From Acanthacorydalis orientalis (lineage: Eukaryota; Arthropoda; Insecta; Megaloptera; Corydalidae), in the NCBI GenBank assembly GCA_034766995.1, contig CM068313.1, positions 1,769,501 to 1,833,500 on the forward strand: a stretch of 64,000 nt of DNA, given 5' to 3'. The translations under genes and the position numbers were made by a program. Each line of letters opens with the position of its first letter. The stretch's first letter is position 1. Shown here one piece after another: positions 59,476-64,000 of the stretch. The notes under the pieces are model-generated. The model searched no databases. It was given only the letters and a program-made list of their open reading frames with translations, and had not been told where the DNA came from.

Positions 59476-60330
59476 GATCGATCAAAATCCAATTAATAAT
59501 GTACATATGAATCGAATCTAGTTCGCCATGAGCATCAGTGTATTGTTTATTGATGACATTCATCTGTTTACATTATTACCAATGTTAACACAGAAAGATA
59601 TCCATGGACAAACAAAACGTCAGACGCGTTCATCGTACAATTAATTCTATACTGTAGAGTGTGCTGTGAAATCACAGATCATCTCTTTTTTTAATTATCA
59701 AGTATTCTGTTCTGTCTAGTGTCCAGTTTATATTTCATTCTGTCAGCATCTGTACAGTAATTATCAAATATTCAAAAATATAAAATTGTTTTTTTATCGC
59801 TGAATTTTTTTTTATTTTAATCGGCTTTTTCGCATTTATATGCCGATGCAGTCATTTTCAAAACGTAAAAGAATCTAAAACGTTCCACACAATAAACTGA
59901 AATGAACGATTAACTATTATTGAACGTTTTCACGACAATATTTTTTTAGTAATAATCGAAAGTGCCCCGACTTCGAACAATGATATATCATCAAAGGTTC
60001 CGAAACAGAAAAAATACTTGAACGGAAATAATATTCGCCCGATCGATCAAAATCGAATCAACAATATAAATAAATCAAGTCTCATTCGAAACGATCGTCA
60101 ATGTACTGTTTATTAATTTCATTCATCTGTCTATATTATCACAAATATTAACTTAGAAAGATATCTATGAAAAAACAAAACACCAAACGCATTCATTGTA
60201 TAATTAATTCAATACGGTAGTGTGCTGTGAAGTCACAGATCATATCTTTTTTAATTATCTAGTATTCTGGTTGTTCTAGTGTTCTATATATTTTTTTCTA
60301 CCCGCGGCCGTACAGTCATTGTCGCATTTT
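59476..60330 (+). repeat. Direct duplication in P450 intron 1 (period ~565)
   Basis: 59476-59770 recurs at 60041-60330. Shared landmarks are GATCGATCAAAATC, TGTATTGTTTATTGATGACA (variant in copy two), AACTTAGAAAGATATC-like text, GTGTGCTGTGAARTCACAGA and CAGATCATCTCTTTTT (variant). No exon-like frame lies in either copy. Confidence 0.85.
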
Positions 60331-60649
60331 CAAACGGAAATTATTTTATACAAGTACTGTCTCAGCACTCTTGGTCCTAGTGAATCATAGAGGATTGTTT
60401 TAAAGACTAGTTTAACTTAAGAATAAATCAAGTTTTTTATTTTGCTTTGTTATAAAATGTATATTAAAATAAATCAATTATTCTACATATGAAGACAAAT
60501 CGTTTAACCTGTCTTTTATCCTTAAACTAGATTTAACATCACTGTTTCATTGATGCGACGATGAGATTTTTCCGCACCTTGAAGATTTATCTTCAGTGAC
60601 TAAAAATGACAAGAAATGCCGATTCTCAATTCTAATATCGAAAAATGCT

Positions 60650-61425
60650 ATCACCGATTCAACAAAGAAATGAACAGATAAGACATTAAGGCGGAAAAAA
60701 ATGGCCGGAAAGTGAAACTAAACTGAATATTAACCGAATAGCTGACAACTAGCGTCTAATCGAAAGTAGGCGCTGGAAGATTATGAAACGCGTTCTAAGC
60801 CGATACGTTATTGTCAATTGTTATTCTTTCTGAGCTCTTATTGTTTTCCGGTAACGAAACACATTCAAAAAAAGTTTCGTGTACTTACTTTACTTAATAT
60901 TATTTTTAAAATATTGTATGAGAGATATGAAACATATTCCATATCTCATATGCAATATACTAATATTATCTTTATTATAATATCGTTATTTTTTAAAAAA
61001 AAATAAAATTATACAAAATAACAAAATATAAAACAACAAAAAAAAAACGTGCACGCGCAAATATGCGCTGTCAGCGCCGGCTGTTTCATATCTAGTTAGT
61101 ATTTCATTATTTAATATAATTTACAATACGTCGGTTTCTATAGAAACAGCGCACGGCCGACTAGACCGACCACACGGTGTATCATCACACACACACAGAA
61201 AAATATCAATTAATTTACGCTCATTAACATTTGAAACAATGTACATACGAGCACAGCCAACTTTATCTATATTTTTTTATATTTATTTAAAAAAAAACAC
61301 GTCTCATATTTAGAAATACTGGAAATCGGAATTCAAAAATTCACAGTTTTCTTACGCTCGTCCCCATAAAAGCAACGCACGCAATTTCCGTATTACCAAA
61401 TTCTTATACACACATATATATATAT

Positions 61426-61463
<38 letters not shown>

Positions 61464-61890
61464 GTCTTAACCACATAAAATACATTTATGAAAATTGAAA
61501 TATTTTCCTGCCTATCCTAGTTATACCAATCTCTAAATTAATAATATCGCTACATATTTCACGATTTGGCAATTAATTACACAATAAATGAATAAAAAAT
61601 GACGACCGTAAAATATACGGCACGGTAAAAAATAATATTAAGTAATTTAATAAGTGCATTAAATTTATTTCGAATGTGTGTTTCGTTACCCGGAAAGCAA
61701 TAAGAGGTCCGAACGAATAACAATTGACAATTACGCATCGGCTTAGAACGCGTTTCAAAATTTTCCAGCGCCTACTTTAAATCAGGTTATCAGTTATTCG
61801 ATTATTAATATTCAGTTTAATTTCACTTTCCGGTCAGTTATTTTTTCTCTTATCGTCTTAATTTCTTATTTATTCATTTCCTTGATGAAT
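60650..61890. repeat. Inverted repeat, ~260-bp arms
   Basis: 60650-60912 faces 61628-61890. Landmarks are GGCGCTGGAAGATTATGAAA at 60768 facing TTTCAAAATTTTCCAGCGCC near 61754, and CGGAAAGTGAAACTAAACTG at 60706 facing CAGTTTAATTTCACTTTCCG near 61812. The loop of about 715 bases contains T-rich text, a TA-GATA-GA tract (61408-61464) and unique sequence. It lies in the first P450 intron if the gene continues to the right. Confidence 0.85.
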
Positions 61891-63652
61891 CTTGATATCA
61901 ATTTTAGTTTTATTATACTATCATTTCAGTTTGATAGTTAATTTAAATTCCGCTACTTGTTAACTCAGTTAAGACTGACATTGTTAGATAAATTAATTAC
62001 AGTAGAGAATTATGAATAAATTCGTTCAGAAGGTACGATTTTGATGATAATTTTATTTTTACTTGAAAAAACTTGTTTATTTTACTGAAAAAAAATAATT
62101 AAATTAATATTTCTTATTAAAAAACAGATGGCTCGATTTTAATTAATTTTCGATAAAATAAATGACATTTTCCTATTAAACAGGCGACTTGATTTTTTTT
62201 ATCGAAAAACAAAAACTATTTTATATTTTCAGTCAGAAAATCAGACGACTTGATTTTATTCTACAGGAAAACAGACGAATTACTTTTATACTTTTTGTTA
62301 GAAAAACAGTCGACTTGATTTCATTCTATTTTACATTAGAAAATATATTTTGTTTGTACAGAAGGAATTTGATTTTTTTACAGACAAAAAATAATTAAAT
62401 TAATATTTTTATTTAAAAAACGGACGGGATCGTTTTATTTAATTTTCGATTAAAAAAATGATATTTTGCTATTAAACGAGCGACTTGATTTTATATTTTC
62501 TGTCAGAACGACTTTATATTTTTTTTCATTTAAAAACAAACGAAATAATATTATATTTTCTGTAAGAAAAGCAGACGACTTGATTTTATTTTATTTCAGA
62601 TTTAAAAATGATGTGTTGTTTTCATTAAAAGGTAACTCTTTTTTGTTATCGGAAAACAAACGAATCAATTGAATATTTTTTTATTTGAAAAGCAGACGAC
62701 TTGATTTTACTTCAAATACTTTTTTTCGATTAAAAAATATTTTTCCTACTAAACAAGCGACTTGATTTTTTTTTATTGAAAAACAAATGAGTTATTATAT
62801 TTTGTTACAAAAAACAGACTTGATTTTACTCTATTTTCGATTAAAAAATACTTTTTCCTACTAATCAAGCGACTTGATTTTTTTTATTGGAAAACAAATG
62901 AGTTGTTAATTTTTCCTACAAAAAAAAAACTGACGACTTGATTATATTAATTTTCGATTAAGAAATGTCTTTTGTCTCTACTAAACAAACGACTTGATTT
63001 TTTCTATTGGAAAACAAACGAACTAGTTTTATACTTTTTGTCAGAAATACAGACGACTTGATTATAGTTATTTTCGATTAAAACATGTATTTTTTCTAAT
63101 AAACAAACGACTTGATTTTTTTTCTATCTGAAAACAAACGAACTACTTTTATACTTGTCAGAAAAACAGACTTGATACAAAATATATTTTCTAATGTAAA
63201 ATAGAATATCAAGTCGACTGTTTTTCAAAAAAAAAAAGTATGCAAGTAATGCGTTTGTTTTCCAGTAGAATAAAATCAAGTCGTATGCTTTTCTAACAGA
63301 AAATATAAAATAGTTTTTGTTTTTCAATAAAAAAAATCAAGTCGCCTGTTTAATAGGAAAATGTCATTTATTTCATCGAAAATTAAATAAAATCTCGCCA
63401 TCTGTTTTTTTAATAATAAATATTAATTTAATTATTTTTTTTTCAGTAAAAAAATCAAGTTTTTTCAAGTAAAAAAAATTTATCATCAAAATCGTATCTT
63501 CTGAACGAATTTATCCATAATTCTCTACTGTAATTAATTTTATCTAACAATGTCAGTGTTCGCTGAGTTAACAAGTAGCGCAATTTAAATTAACTATCAA
63601 ACTGAAATGATAGTATGATAAAACTAAAATTGATATCAAGATTCATCAAGGA
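61880..63652. repeat. Inverted repeat with 478-bp arms and satellite loop
   Basis: 61880-62357 faces 63172-63652. The outer ends CCTTGATGAATCTTGATATC and GATATCAAGATTCATCAAGG are perfect over 20 bases. The inner ends TTTTACATTAGAAAATATAT and ATATATTTTCTAATGTAAAA are also perfect. Small indels occur inside. The 814-base loop consists of the CGACTTGATTTT repeat described separately. Confidence 0.9.
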
Positions 63653-63900
63653 AGTCAATCTTTCATTGTACTATCGGTCAATTTTTTTCCTACTAGACCA
63701 GTGACTTGATTTTATTTATTAAAGAACAAACGATTTAATTTTATAACTTCTGTCAGAAGAGCAGACGACTTGATTTTATTCTATTTCCGATTATAAAAGA
63801 TGATTTCTTCCTACTAAACAGGCAACTTGATTATATTTGATTATGATTAAGAAACATGTATTTTTTTTCTATTTTTTTGATTGCAAAAAGATATATTTTT
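62100..63900. repeat. CGACTTGATTTT tandem repeat
   Basis: Units of about 110-140 bases: AAACAGACGACTTGATTTTA, TTTTCGATTAAAAAATG, TTTTTCCTACTAAACAAGCG, ACTTGATTTTTTTTATTGGA, AAACAAACGA. The orientation is forward from 62100 to 63170, reversed in the right arm of the inverted repeat (63172-63470), and forward again from 63690 to about 63840. No coding. Confidence 0.85.
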
Positions 63901-64000
63901 TTTTCTTTCTTCACCGACCCATAGATACAGTACTGATCAATTTACATATCTTTTTTAGGCAATCTTATGAAAACTGCTGATTGATTATTACTAAATATGT
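63901..64000. other. Right edge, unassigned
   Basis: T-rich sequence; no acceptor plus exon with a P450 motif is visible before the window ends. Confidence 0.4.

Overview
This window is eukaryotic nuclear DNA, most likely from an insect or another arthropod. The evidence is spliced gene pieces with GT/AG introns of 14-18 kb, a potassium channel and a cytochrome P450 start of animal type, several decayed mariner-like transposases, a hAT-type fragment, and a very AT-rich background packed with (TA)n, (GA)n and (CA)n microsatellites. I cannot name the species. There is no sign of bacterial, organellar or viral organisation and no CRISPR array.

Only two protein-coding genes can be supported, both on the + strand. 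The first is a two-pore-domain (K2P/TWIK-type) potassium channel. Its last three exons are at 2863-3249, 21221-21447 and 35497-35685, and its 5' exons lie off the left edge. The splice phases fit and the joined reading runs from the first pore filter to a stop codon. The second is a cytochrome P450 whose first coding exon ends at 59393 with a good donor; the rest lies beyond the right edge. The two genes have no evident functional link.

The other ~98% is repeats. From 1 to 35 kb, covering the K2P introns, an ~80-bp degenerate satellite occurs in six arrays: three left arrays (1-430, 3480-5372, 8060-8640) in one orientation and three right arrays (27960-29880, 30440-32215, 34010-34885) in the opposite one. 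Between them lie an 858-bp inverted duplication (8836-9693 / 26286-27146) and an inverted repeat family (13085-14830 / 17140-18475) with a long TA tract near its axis. The inverted pairs are roughly concentric around 16-18.5 kb, which suggests an old large inverted structure inside a channel gene.

From 36 to 48 kb there is a fold-back with a tRNA-like core (36.2-36.9 kb), ~150-650 bp direct duplications, a LINE tail fragment, and small elements with terminal inverted repeats, some flanked by TTAA. From 49 to 56 kb there are tandem repeats, several with CT-TA-GA hairpin cores, and a 200-bp TA tract. From 57 to 64 kb there are several inverted repeats around the P450 exon, including a 478-bp-arm inverted repeat at 61880-63652. 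A second dispersed family, recognised by the core TTCAATAAATCATTATTGAT, occurs about ten times across the window in both orientations.

I found no convincing new multigene system. The best candidates for undescribed biology are the nested inverted architecture, the flipping satellite, the small TTAA-flanked elements and the tRNA-cored fold-back.
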